64,000 nucleotides of DNA, from contig CALVAK010000002.1 in assembly GCA_944325525.1 (NCBI GenBank), positions 1 to 64,000 of the forward strand, in the 5' to 3' direction. Below, one piece after another: positions 33,487-42,620 of this stretch. The notes under the pieces were generated by a model, which saw nothing but the letters and a program-made list of their open reading frames with translations, made no database searches and was not told the DNA's origin. Position 1 is the first letter of the stretch. Every line of letters starts with the position of its first letter. Source of the DNA: Candidatus Gastranaerophilales bacterium (GTDB lineage Bacteria > Cyanobacteriota > Vampirovibrionia > Gastranaerophilales > Gastranaerophilaceae). The translations under genes were made by a program, and so were the position numbers.

Positions 33487-33999
33487 ATGCAAAAAGTTTT
33501 ATTGCTTGATATTGAAAATCACCCGATAAATATTTGCACCTGGAAACGTGCTCTGGTACTGTTAATGAAGGGAAAAGCAGTAAATGCCCGCAGATTAAAT
33601 AATGTTAAATGTTTAATTAAAGTTGGAAATGTTTTCATTCCGAGGGTTATAAAATTAACATATAAATTGGCAGTTCAATACAAAGAACTGCCTTTTTGCA
33701 GAGAAAATATATTAGTAAGAGATGAGTGTGTTTGTCAGTATTGCGGTACAAAGTTTCCGCCTGAAGAATTAACCCTTGACCATGTTTTTCCTAAATCACG
33801 ATTTGGACCTGATATATGGGAAAATATTGTAGCTTGCTGCAAAGAATGTAATCAAAAAAAAGCAGACAGAACTCCTAAAGAAGCAAGAATGAAATTATTA
33901 AGACGACCTTACAGACCTAAAGATTATTTAAAATTTGAACTAAAAAAATATCCTGAAAGTATAGTAAAGTACTGGCAAGAATTTTTTGAGGCTTCATAG
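33487..33999 (+). CDS. HNH endonuclease family protein
   Basis: 170 aa. The HNH domain (about 80-130) has zinc ligands C83-x2-C86 and C118-x2-C121, the catalytic DH pair D98-H99 in LTLDHVFPKS, and N113 in WENIVACC. The N-terminal 70 residues (KVLLLDIENHPINICTWKRALVLLMKGKA) match the widespread cyanobacterial HNH protein that opens with a comparable VLNASYEPLN-type strand. That family is housekeeping-like, of unknown target. TAGGAG precedes the ATG. No restriction or intron context is present. Confidence 0.9.
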   Translation: MQKVLLLDIENHPINICTWKRALVLLMKGKAVNARRLNNVKCLIKVGNVFIPRVIKLTYKLAVQYKELPFCRENILVRDECVCQYCGTKFPPEELTLDHVFPKSRFGPDIWENIVACCKECNQKKADRTPKEARMKLLRRPYRPKDYLKFELKKYPESIVKYWQEFFEAS

Positions 34000-34001
34000 G
34001 T

Positions 34002-34319
34002 TTAGTTTGACAGCAGTTTTAAACCGGTAATTCCGCTTATTATAAGTACAAAACATAATAATTTTAATGCTGTAACAGGTTCTTTAAATAGTATAATACT
34101 AAAAACAGCTGTTCCTATTGTTCCTATTCCTGTCCATATTGCATATGCTGTTCCAAGTGGCAGATTTTTTAGTGCAAGAGATAAAAAATAAAAACTTGCA
34201 ATCATTCCTATTATAGTTAATATTGATGAAATTATCTGAGTAAATCCATGTGAATATTTTAAACCGATTGCCCAGCTTATTTCAAACAATCCGGCAATAA
34301 ATAAGTATATCCAGTGCAT
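34002..34319 (-). CDS. SMR family small multidrug transporter
   Basis: 105 aa, four membrane helices. MHWIYLFIAGLFEISWAIGLKYSHGF carries the essential glutamate E13 of the family, followed by LPLGTAYAIWTGIGTIGTA. The WAIGLKYS..P text fits the SugE/Gdx (guanidinium exporter) side of the SMR family as well as EmrE-like members; the two cannot be told apart with certainty here. It is convergent with the HNH gene, two bases apart. A TATAAA box five bases before the ATG may again give a very short leader. Confidence 0.9.
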   Translation of the reverse strand: MHWIYLFIAGLFEISWAIGLKYSHGFTQIISSILTIIGMIASFYFLSLALKNLPLGTAYAIWTGIGTIGTAVFSIILFKEPVTALKLLCFVLIISGITGLKLLSN

Positions 34320-34432
34320 TTTATTTTATACCTTTAAAGTGTTTTTTAATTTGTATAAGTATAAAGAAGTAGTTAAAAAACTAAATATATTATATAATAA
34401 AAAATTGTAATAGATTAGTAAAGGAGATAGAA

Positions 34433-36865
34433 ATGTCCTGTTTTAAAAAGACATTTTCGCCTAAAACCACTATTGCAGCTGTAATGTTAATGCTGTTTGC
34501 TGCAATTCCTGCATATGCTGGAGAGGCGAATCTTATTGTTCCTAAAATCGAAGGCTGTAATTTTAATCTTTTGGTTTTAGGAATTATTGTTTCTGTTCTT
34601 GGTCTTGTCTGGGGGCTTATAGCTTATGGTCAAATAAAATCTGTAAAAGCTCATAAGTCTATGACTGACATCGGAAATACAATTTTTGAAACTTGTAAAA
34701 CTTACCTTATTCAACAAGGTAAATTTCTTATTGTGTTAGAAGTGTTAATAGCATTGTGTATTGCTTTTTATTTCGGATTCTTGCAAGAAATGAATTTAAA
34801 AAGTGTTGCAATAATACTCGCTGCATCTGTTGTTGGTATATTGGGCTCATACGGTGTTGCATGGTTTGGTATCAGAATGAATACTCTTGCAAATGCCAGA
34901 ACATCTTTTGTAGCTTTAAAAAATAAACCATTAGATATTTTAAATATTCCGTTAAAGGCAGGGATGAGTATAGGTGTTTTACTCGTAAGTGTTGAATTAA
35001 TTGTAATGCTTGTTATTCTGCTTTTTATTCCGGGAAATTTAGCCGGTCCTTGTTTTATTGGGTTTGCTATTGGTGAATCTTTAGGGGCTTCCGCTTTGCG
35101 TGTTGCCGGTGGTATTTTTACAAAAATTGCAGATATCGGTTCTGATTTAATGAAAATTCAGTTTGGTATTAAAGAAGATGATCCTAGAAATCCCGGTGTA
35201 ATTGCTGATTGTACAGGAGATAATGCCGGAGATTCTATCGGTCCTACTGCTGACGGATTTGAAACGTATGGTGTTACAGGTGTTGCTCTTGTAAGCTTTA
35301 TACTTTTAGGTGTTGCACCTGAGTATAGAATTCAGTTCTTAACCTGGATTTTTGTTATGAGATATCTTATGATTATAACTTCTGTTGTATCATATGCTAT
35401 TAATGGAGTATTAAACAGAATATTCTTTGCAAATAAAGCTGATTTCGATTTTGAAGCTCCTTTGACAAATCTTGTCTGGTTGACTTCAATATTATCAATA
35501 TGTATGACTTTTGGAGTAAGCCATTACTTATTGGCTGATATGCCTAATAATTTATGGTTAATTCTTTCAATAATTATAAGCTGCGGTACTTTAGGTGCAG
35601 CATTAATACCTGAATTTACAAAAGTATTCACAAGCCCTAAGGCAAAACATACTTGTGAAGTTGTTACTGCTTCAAAAGAAGGCGGGGCATCATTAACTAT
35701 TCTTTCAGGTATCGTTTCTGGTAATTTTTCAGGTTTCTGGATTGGGCTTGTAATAGTTGCATTAATGACTATTGCCTATTTTGCAAGTATTCATATTTCA
35801 CCTGAAATAATGATTTATTCATCTGTATTTGCATTTGGTCTTGTTGCATTTGGTTTCCTTGGCATGGGTCCTGTTACAATAGCTGTTGACAGTTATGGAC
35901 CGGTTACTGATAATGCTCAATCAGTTTACGAATTATCTTTGATTGAAGAAATTCCAAATGTAAAAGATGAAATAAAAAATGAATTTAATTTTGAGCCTAA
36001 TTTTGATAATGCGAAAAAGTATCTTGAACAAAATGATGGTGCAGGAAATACATTTAAAGCTACTTCAAAACCGGTTCTTATTGGTACAGCAGTTGTTGGT
36101 GCAACGACTATGATTTTCTCTTTGATACTTGTTATAAAAGATACGTTGAAAATCCAGCCCGAATCAATATTAAACTTATTAAATCCGTATACAATATTAG
36201 GATTCTTAATGGGTGGTGCTGTTATTTACTGGTTCTCCGGTGCTTCAATGCAGGCTGTTACTACAGGGGCATACCGTGCTGTTGAGTATATTTCAAAACA
36301 TATAAAACTTGGCGATACTGATGATAAAAAAGCAAATGTAGATAATTCAAAAGAAGTTGTTAAAATTTGTACAGAATATGCACAAAAAGGTATGTTTAAC
36401 ATCTTTATAGCTTTGTTTGCATTTGCACTGGCACTTGCATGTCTATCAGCACCTGTAGTTTCAAATGATCCCGAATTTGCTAACAGACCTGTTTCTTTCT
36501 TTGTCAGCTACTTAATTGGTATAGCAGTATTCGGTTTGTTCCAGGCTGTATTTATGGCGAATGCCGGTGGTTGCTGGGATAATGCTAAGAAAATTGTTGA
36601 AGTCGATTTAAATGAAAAAGGAACTCCGTTGCATGATGCAACTGTTGTTGGTGATACTGTAGGTGATCCTTTCAAAGACACTTCTTCTGTTGCTATGAAT
36701 CCTATAATTAAATTTACAACATTATTTGGTTTGTTAGCGATGGAAATAGCAATTGCTCCGGCATTTAAATCTGTAGCACCGATTGCCGGTATAATATTAT
36801 TTGTAATTGCACTGATATTTGTTGTTCGTTCTTTCTACGCAATGCGTATTCCTACAGATAAATAA
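34433..36865 (+). CDS. hppA: Membrane-bound proton-pumping pyrophosphatase
   Basis: 810 aa, longer than the usual 650-770. About 16 membrane helices. Signatures: the substrate loop DDPRNPGVIADCTGDNAGD, GPTADGFETYG, AVDSYGPVTDNAQS, and VVGDTVGDPFKDTSS near the C-terminus. The GNTFKAT segment has lysine where K+-dependent enzymes have alanine, predicting K+ independence. It hydrolyses pyrophosphate and pumps H+ (some relatives also Na+). The substrate loop (CTGDNAGDSIGP) and the EFTKVFTS segment differ from the commonest bacterial type. The first 30 residues resemble a signal peptide. AAAGGAG precedes the ATG. Confidence 0.95.
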   Translation: MSCFKKTFSPKTTIAAVMLMLFAAIPAYAGEANLIVPKIEGCNFNLLVLGIIVSVLGLVWGLIAYGQIKSVKAHKSMTDIGNTIFETCKTYLIQQGKFLIVLEVLIALCIAFYFGFLQEMNLKSVAIILAASVVGILGSYGVAWFGIRMNTLANARTSFVALKNKPLDILNIPLKAGMSIGVLLVSVELIVMLVILLFIPGNLAGPCFIGFAIGESLGASALRVAGGIFTKIADIGSDLMKIQFGIKEDDPRNPGVIADCTGDNAGDSIGPTADGFETYGVTGVALVSFILLGVAPEYRIQFLTWIFVMRYLMIITSVVSYAINGVLNRIFFANKADFDFEAPLTNLVWLTSILSICMTFGVSHYLLADMPNNLWLILSIIISCGTLGAALIPEFTKVFTSPKAKHTCEVVTASKEGGASLTILSGIVSGNFSGFWIGLVIVALMTIAYFASIHISPEIMIYSSVFAFGLVAFGFLGMGPVTIAVDSYGPVTDNAQSVYELSLIEEIPNVKDEIKNEFNFEPNFDNAKKYLEQNDGAGNTFKATSKPVLIGTAVVGATTMIFSLILVIKDTLKIQPESILNLLNPYTILGFLMGGAVIYWFSGASMQAVTTGAYRAVEYISKHIKLGDTDDKKANVDNSKEVVKICTEYAQKGMFNIFIALFAFALALACLSAPVVSNDPEFANRPVSFFVSYLIGIAVFGLFQAVFMANAGGCWDNAKKIVEVDLNEKGTPLHDATVVGDTVGDPFKDTSSVAMNPIIKFTTLFGLLAMEIAIAPAFKSVAPIAGIILFVIALIFVVRSFYAMRIPTDK

Positions 36866-36883
36866 CAAATATTATAATTTAAT

Positions 36884-36914
36884 GAAGGAGGCTGGTTTTA
36901 AATCAGCCTCCTTC
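36884..36914 (+). terminator. Rho-independent terminator after hppA
   Basis: 11-bp GC-rich stem GAAGGAGGCTG/CAGCCTCCTTC (36884-36894 with 36904-36914), 9-base loop, T-rich tail. Confidence 0.93.
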
Positions 36915-36964
36915 TTTTATTCTTGTTATAATGTTTTTAGCATGTTAATTGCAGGATTATAATA

Positions 36965-39550
36965 ATGGGCTTTATAAAAAAATATTTAAATAAAAAATAT
37001 ATTTTCCCTTTTATCAGTATATTAACTGTTATATTTGCTTTCCTTTTTCTTTGTAATTATATGAAATATGATTTTCTTATTAATCATGATAGGTTCTTAA
37101 TCTTCGGGGTAATTACTTCTGTTGTTAGAATATGTGCAATGTCTTTAGCTTTTTTCTTTTTCATAATAATACCTGCTATATTTACTCACTTTAATTTAAA
37201 TGATATTGAAAATACTATTGCAGCATATTTTAAAGCTTCTGCGATTATAATAATGGTGTATACTTACGTAAAAGTATTCTATATGTTTTCAAAAGAAAAA
37301 ATGAAGGACTTTAGTAGAAAATCTTTCCCATTTGTTTTCCTGATAATTTTCTTTTTATTTTTTAATAATTATTTTCTAGGTTTATATTCAATTTTTGATA
37401 TAAGTGAAACCTTTGTATTTTTAGACTGGGGATTTAATCTTATTTTTTATTTCCTCTTTATGTATGTGTTAGCGAAAATCTTTATAAAAAAGGGGGTATT
37501 ATCGACAAAACAGATGTTATTTGCTATGTTCTTAGCATTTTTGCTAAGTATATCAAATGAAATGTACTGTGTATCCGCTTTTATTTCTTTATCTATTCTG
37601 CTTTTTATTATGTTCTTCAGTTTTATTTTTCCTTTTGAAAAGATAAAACAATTAATAAAAAGAGTAAATTTCAGCAAATACAAACAGCTTTCTTTGATAT
37701 ATGAGGAAAACAATAATACGAAAAAACCTGAAAAAACCATTTTTTTTCAATTACTTTTTATACAGCTATCAATGGTTATAGGTGGTATTTTATTTTTCTT
37801 CTTATCAAATTATTCATCGTTAGAAAATGCCGGCGGCGGACATGTTGTTAACTGGCGGGAACAGATATTGCTTGTTCCTATAAATTTAAAACCATTCATA
37901 GAAGAATTTATTAATATATATATCTATCCTTATTTCTTGATATATTTAATAATATTACTCTCTATTTTATATATTTTGTATAAAAAACCCGATAATAAAA
38001 GCATAAAATTATTGAGCTTTCTCTTTTTAATTTATGCAGGAGTATTAGCATTTATACTTGCATTAATATTCGGCGGAACAACAAATAACGGCGGTTTTTT
38101 CCTATCCCACGCTCCTTTTATATATTCATATATAAAAATATTATTGTTTATATGTGTTTTTCTTATTGGTTATATAATGAATACACTGACAAGTTTAAAA
38201 GAAGAAGTAAACCAAAACAACTTTATTGTAGCAGTTATCTTTATATTAATTTTTTCCGTATTTTATAAATATGTTTTAGTTAATTATTTTAGTGACTATA
38301 AAAAATATATAAAACAAACTCATCTTAACAGGCAAGTTTCATATGTTTCAGACAAAATAGCTTTAATATCATATAAATATGACGGAATAATACAACTGCC
38401 TTTTCCCTTCTATTTTACGTATCGTGATTTGCTATACATGTATGATTATAATAGCTCTTCTCAAGAAGACTTTGAATATTATATATTCAAAATACTAATT
38501 GAAGAAACAAGAAGAAACAGATCAAGAATATACACCTATGATTGCAACGATTATGAAAAATATTATGACAATAAATACTTGGAATATATAAGAAACATAT
38601 ACAATATAAGACCAAACTATATGCTAATTGTTACAGATGGTGATTTAAGAAATAGAATAAAAGAAAAAAACATTAATTTTAAACTAACAGACAGAGAAAA
38701 GAAAAGATTAAAATTCAGTGATTTAAAATTTGAACCTTTTACATTAGATGAGATAAACGAAATAATAATAAAAAACCCTGACAAAAACTGGGGCTATGCA
38801 GCAAGAGGCAGATATTATTATTTGAATAAGCAGTATAAAAAATCCATTGATGATTATACCAAAGCAATAAATTTAAAAGATGACATCTATTATCATTTAT
38901 TGCGTGCAAATGTATACAGAGATGCCGGAATGCTGGAAAAAGCGTTAAAGGATTATGAAGTTGTTCTTAAATATGACAGATTATCCCTTCTTCTTGCTGA
39001 TAATGTAGCAAAAATAATGATAAAACTTAAAAAATACGAAGATGCTATTAAAATATATGATCGTTTAATACAATTATTCCCTTTTGGTATTTTTCACGCT
39101 TACAAAGATTTCTACTACGAAAGAGCAGAATTAAAACAATTAACAGGCGATTATAAAGGAGCGGTAAAAGATTTTGAAAAGTCAGAAGAAATCAATCCTT
39201 ATACATTCAAGTTTAATGTTAATTATAACATTGCAAATTTACAATTTAAATTAAAAAACTATAAAGATGCAGTTAATAATTATACAGAAGAACTTAATAC
39301 CGGAAATTATTCTGCTGAAATATATTATTTAAGAGGTCTTGCATATATAAAACTAAAAAAATACAATCTTGCCGTGGATGATTTTATCAGTTATATGGAA
39401 AATACTGAAGAAGAAGATGAAAATTTAAAGAGAAACATTAAAGAAATAAAAAAATACATTAAGTTTATTAAAAGATATGATAAACAAAATAAATATGAAG
39501 GGATTGAAAAAGCTGAAAGTATATTAAAAGAAGATTTCTTTTATATTTAA
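36965..39550 (+). CDS. Large multi-pass membrane protein with C-terminal TPRs
   Basis: 861 aa. About 12 hydrophobic segments occupy residues 12-440, with a large loop near 245-260 and another after helix 9 (NAGGGHVVNWREQ). Then comes a soluble region (about 450-590) and tetratricopeptide repeats from about 595 to 840 (NWGYAARGRYYYLNKQYKKSIDDYTKAI, ILLADNVAKIMIKLKKYEDAIKIY and further units). The membrane-plus-TPR plan resembles TMTC/PMT-type glycosyltransferases, but I cannot find a confident catalytic acidic motif. AGGA precedes the ATG; a terminator follows. It is transcribed alone. Confidence 0.75.
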   Translation: MGFIKKYLNKKYIFPFISILTVIFAFLFLCNYMKYDFLINHDRFLIFGVITSVVRICAMSLAFFFFIIIPAIFTHFNLNDIENTIAAYFKASAIIIMVYTYVKVFYMFSKEKMKDFSRKSFPFVFLIIFFLFFNNYFLGLYSIFDISETFVFLDWGFNLIFYFLFMYVLAKIFIKKGVLSTKQMLFAMFLAFLLSISNEMYCVSAFISLSILLFIMFFSFIFPFEKIKQLIKRVNFSKYKQLSLIYEENNNTKKPEKTIFFQLLFIQLSMVIGGILFFFLSNYSSLENAGGGHVVNWREQILLVPINLKPFIEEFINIYIYPYFLIYLIILLSILYILYKKPDNKSIKLLSFLFLIYAGVLAFILALIFGGTTNNGGFFLSHAPFIYSYIKILLFICVFLIGYIMNTLTSLKEEVNQNNFIVAVIFILIFSVFYKYVLVNYFSDYKKYIKQTHLNRQVSYVSDKIALISYKYDGIIQLPFPFYFTYRDLLYMYDYNSSSQEDFEYYIFKILIEETRRNRSRIYTYDCNDYEKYYDNKYLEYIRNIYNIRPNYMLIVTDGDLRNRIKEKNINFKLTDREKKRLKFSDLKFEPFTLDEINEIIIKNPDKNWGYAARGRYYYLNKQYKKSIDDYTKAINLKDDIYYHLLRANVYRDAGMLEKALKDYEVVLKYDRLSLLLADNVAKIMIKLKKYEDAIKIYDRLIQLFPFGIFHAYKDFYYERAELKQLTGDYKGAVKDFEKSEEINPYTFKFNVNYNIANLQFKLKNYKDAVNNYTEELNTGNYSAEIYYLRGLAYIKLKKYNLAVDDFISYMENTEEEDENLKRNIKEIKKYIKFIKRYDKQNKYEGIEKAESILKEDFFYI

Positions 39551-39552
39551 TT

Positions 39553-39582
39553 AAAAAGGACAGCAATAGAGCTGTCCTTTTT
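39553..39582. terminator. Bidirectional Rho-independent terminator
   Basis: Perfect 12-bp stem AAAAAGGACAGC/GCTGTCCTTTTT with a 6-base loop, between convergent genes. Confidence 0.93.
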
Positions 39583-39601
39583 TAATAGATAATAATATTT
39601 A

Positions 39602-40123
39602 TTAATAGTCAGAAATTGCATTTTCTTCTTCATCTTCAGCATCATCTTTAGAATAGTTTGTATCAAAATCATCTGGCAGCAGGTCATTATCCGGCCAGAT
39701 TGTTGTTTCATCGGCTCTTGTTGCTGCTAAATTTAGGCTTGCAGAAAAATCTGAATCAGTTAATTCTGCTTCTTTAACAATGCATCCTGCCATATCTGCA
39801 TCAGTGAAATTGCAGTAATTTACTGTCGCATAGCTAAAATCAGTACCGTTTAATATACTTTCGGAAAAATCGCATTCAACTATATTTGCTCTTGTAAAAT
39901 CGGCAGCGTTTAAGTCGCTTCCTGTAAATGATATATTTGATAAATGTGCATCTATAAAAGATGTACCTGCTAATTCTGTATTTGAAAAATCAATTTCTTC
40001 AAGTGTCACATTAGAAAAATCAAGCTCTGTTAAATCCAGTTCATCTTCGATTGTTTTTTTGTAAGAATTATATTCTTCCGGATTTTTAATAATTAATTCA
40101 GCAAGTTCTTCTTTTGAATACAT
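39602..40123 (-). CDS. Pentapeptide repeat protein
   Basis: 173 aa. About 18 tandem A(D/N)(L/F)XX-type pentapeptides run from residue 34 to 130 (LDFSNVTLEEIDFSNTELAG, SFTGSDLNAADF, NGTDFSYATVN), forming a right-handed quadrilateral beta helix. The last 25 residues are acidic. No gyrase-protection signature such as a MfpA/Qnr loop is obvious. Such repeats are frequent in cyanobacterial genomes. A good AAGGAGA ribosome binding site precedes the ATG. Function unknown. Confidence 0.9.
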   Translation of the reverse strand: MYSKEELAELIIKNPEEYNSYKKTIEDELDLTELDFSNVTLEEIDFSNTELAGTSFIDAHLSNISFTGSDLNAADFTRANIVECDFSESILNGTDFSYATVNYCNFTDADMAGCIVKEAELTDSDFSASLNLAATRADETTIWPDNDLLPDDFDTNYSKDDAEDEEENAISDY

Positions 40124-40369
40124 CTAATTTCTCCTTAATTATCTTATTAATTTATTCACTTTATACTAACCTTAATCTAATTCCACGAATTAATATTTTT
40201 ATAACATTATTTTATTACTTATTTTTCTTTGTTTTTTATATAAAGTCAAGTCGATTTTAAATAAATTAATAATAACATTAACATTTGTTATGTATATCAA
40301 AAATTGAGGCAATTTTTATTAAAAGAAATTTTTATATATGTATAGGTAGGTTTTTGTAAGGTATTTATT
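40124..40369. other. Divergent intergenic region
   Basis: 246 bases, A/T-rich, between the pentapeptide gene and the HD gene. I see no riboswitch, repeat or small gene. Confidence 0.4.
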
Positions 40370-41179
40370 TTGAAGGTTAACGGTAATAATTTTCAGTCTG
40401 GTGATATATCTGTAAATAAAACATTTGTTCAAAATGGACAATGTTTGGGATTAAAAACAGATAAACCATTTATAAAGGATTCTTTTCAAAAGAATTTATA
40501 TGTAACTGTTCCAAAACCTGTCAAAAAAAGTAATATTTCCGTAAATTCATATTATTCTCCTAAGCAGTTATTAAGGGCATATTCTCATCCAGCTTATGTA
40601 AATTCTTTAATAGAAGAGAATCCAAAAATTAGTAAAATGCTGGAATCAAAAGGGTTAACTTGCCAGATTTATCCTGAAAATATAACAAATATTACTAATT
40701 CTCATATAACGACAACAACAGCTTATGCACTTGAAATTGCAAATCAATTAAATTTATCTGATTTAGACAAACAAATTTTAGAACAAGCCTGTGTTTTTCA
40801 TGATTTTGGAAAAATATTGGTTCCAAGTGAACTAATTAATAAACCCGGTGAGTTAACACAGGAAGAAAAAGAAATTGTTGATTTGCATGCTATTCTCGGC
40901 TACGAGTTATTGTCAGGAACTGGAATGAATAGCAGGGTTTTAAATTTAATAAAAAATCATCATTCACATAGTGAAGATAATCAAGATATTCTGGGACAGA
41001 TTTTATCAGTTGCGGATATATATTCTGCTTTGCGTGAAGAAAGAAGCTACAAAAAACCGTTAGATATTAAAGCAGCTAATAAAATACTTGATGAAAAAGT
41101 TAAAAATGGAGAATTAAATGCAATTGTTGTTGAGGCACTAAAGAATTCTCAGAAGAAGAATCAATTATATGCTGCATAA
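40370..41179 (+). CDS. HD-GYP-like domain protein lacking the GYP motif
   Basis: 269 aa starting from TTG (AAGG upstream). The N-terminal 115 residues are polar and unrecognised. From about 116 the HD domain is clear: HITTTTAYALEIANQL (first His), ACVFHDFGKILVP (HD pair), NHHSH (third metal site), LSVADIYSALREERSYK (Asp and ERSYK loop). In HD-GYP cyclic-di-GMP phosphodiesterases the NHH region reads HHExxDGxGYP; here it is HHSHSEDN with no GYP, and the substrate loop is shortened. It may be a degenerate or altered phosphodiesterase. A terminator follows. Confidence 0.8.
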   Translation: MKVNGNNFQSGDISVNKTFVQNGQCLGLKTDKPFIKDSFQKNLYVTVPKPVKKSNISVNSYYSPKQLLRAYSHPAYVNSLIEENPKISKMLESKGLTCQIYPENITNITNSHITTTTAYALEIANQLNLSDLDKQILEQACVFHDFGKILVPSELINKPGELTQEEKEIVDLHAILGYELLSGTGMNSRVLNLIKNHHSHSEDNQDILGQILSVADIYSALREERSYKKPLDIKAANKILDEKVKNGELNAIVVEALKNSQKKNQLYAA

Positions 41180-41182
41180 ATA

Positions 41183-41212
41183 AAAAAAGAATCAGTTTTC
41201 TGATTCTTTTTT
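41183..41212. terminator. Bidirectional Rho-independent terminator
   Basis: Perfect 13-bp stem (41183-41195 with 41200-41212), TTTT loop, A-rich and T-rich flanks. Sits between the convergent HD gene and rpmB. Confidence 0.93.
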
Positions 41213-41217
41213 ATATT

Positions 41218-41409
41218 TTAAACAGCTCTTTTAACTTTGCCTGCTCTTAAACATGAAGTACAAACTTTAATTCTTTTTACAGTTCCGTTATCATTAATTT
41301 TTACGGATTGTAAATTTGGACTTTGTCTGTATACATTATGTTTATGTGAGAATGAAAGTTTAGAAGCTTTCAATGGTTTTTTTCCGCAAATTGCACATTC
41401 TACTGACAT
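41218..41409 (-). CDS. rpmB: Ribosomal protein bL28
   Basis: 63 aa, normal length. Zinc-binding C+ form: C5/C8 (CAICGKKP) and C50/C53 (KVCTSCLRAGKV). The middle SHKHNVYRQSPNLQSVKI matches the bL28 core. A component of the 50S subunit. AAAGGA precedes the ATG. Transcribed alone, divergent from dgt. Confidence 0.97.
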   Translation of the reverse strand: MSVECAICGKKPLKASKLSFSHKHNVYRQSPNLQSVKINDNGTVKRIKVCTSCLRAGKVKRAV

Positions 41410-41573
41410 TTCTAATTCCTTTCAAAAATTATTTATAGGTTGATAATAAAAGAAAAATAACTATTAATCAAGTCTTCTTTATATATTTTATTAAATATTC
41501 TAAATATATCAAGCAGTAATTGATGATATGGATGTTATTTTATTATAAAATTATGATAAGAGGGTAATTATAT

Positions 41574-42620
41574 ATGGAATGTGTCAGCAGTCATGTAAGA
41601 TTAAAAATAGAGGAGAGAGAGAATAAATATTTATCTCCGAAAGCAACTAAAAGTTCAGAAACAAAAGGTAGGAAAAAATTTGAAGAGCCATGTTCTATGA
41701 GAACGGAATTTCAAAGAGATAGAGACAGAATCCTTCACTCTAAAGCTTTTAGAAGACTGAAACATAAAACTCAAGTATTCTTTTCTCCTTATGATGACCA
41801 TTTTAGAACAAGAATGACACATACTCTTGAAGTATCTCAAATAGCAAGAACAATATCAAGAGCACTTTGTTTGAATGAAGACCTGACTGAGGCAATAGCT
41901 CTCGGTCATGATTTAGGACATACTCCCTTCGGACACAGCGGAGAAAGAGTTCTTAACGAACTTATGCCTAATGGCTACAGGCATAATGAACAAAGTGTAA
42001 GAGTTGTTGATTTTATAGAAAATTTAAATCTTACCGAAGAAACTATAGATGGTATATTAAATCATTCTTTTCCTTGCATGCCAAATACATTAGAAGGGCA
42101 GGTCGTAAGGTTATCCGATAAAATTGCTTATATTAATCATGATATACAAGATGCTGTTAGAGCAAGAATAATTAGTAACGATGATATCCCTGATGAAAGT
42201 GTAAAATATTTTTCTACAACAAATAGAATAAGATTAACAAAAATTGTTGCAGATATAGTTGATACGAGCTGGGATAAAGACGAAATTACAATGTCTGATG
42301 AATGTACGGAACAATTTTATAAGCTTAGAAATTGGATGTTTCAGAATGTATATAATAATTCAATAGCAAAAGCAGCAGAAGATAAAGCTCAAAATGTTAT
42401 TAGAAGGTTGTTTGAATATTATTGCGATGAACTTTCTAAAAAATATACAAATTCTTCTAATGAAAATATTCTTCAAACTGCATGTGACTATGTGTCAGGC
42501 ATGACAGACAGGTACGTATTAATAAAATTTGAAGAAAATTTCCTTCCTTCTCCTTTTATACAAAAAAATAATGATGAATTTCTGTTTAAACTTGCTGAAA
42601 TGAACGGGCTTAAGAATTAA
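41574..42620 (+). CDS. dgt: dNTP triphosphohydrolase, Dgt family
   Basis: 348 aa. The HD phosphohydrolase motifs are RMTHTLEVSQIARTI (first His), ALGHDLGHTPFGHSGE (HD plus the second catalytic His) and LSDKIAYINHDIQDA (Asp). The opening EFQRDRDRILHSKAFRRLKHKTQVF is typical. It cleaves dNTPs to deoxynucleosides and triphosphate, controlling dNTP pools. Its stop overlaps the dnaG start by one base, giving a dgt-dnaG-rpoD cluster that echoes the usual macromolecular-synthesis operon. GAGGG precedes the ATG. Confidence 0.95.
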   Translation: MECVSSHVRLKIEERENKYLSPKATKSSETKGRKKFEEPCSMRTEFQRDRDRILHSKAFRRLKHKTQVFFSPYDDHFRTRMTHTLEVSQIARTISRALCLNEDLTEAIALGHDLGHTPFGHSGERVLNELMPNGYRHNEQSVRVVDFIENLNLTEETIDGILNHSFPCMPNTLEGQVVRLSDKIAYINHDIQDAVRARIISNDDIPDESVKYFSTTNRIRLTKIVADIVDTSWDKDEITMSDECTEQFYKLRNWMFQNVYNNSIAKAAEDKAQNVIRRLFEYYCDELSKKYTNSSNENILQTACDYVSGMTDRYVLIKFEENFLPSPFIQKNNDEFLFKLAEMNGLKN

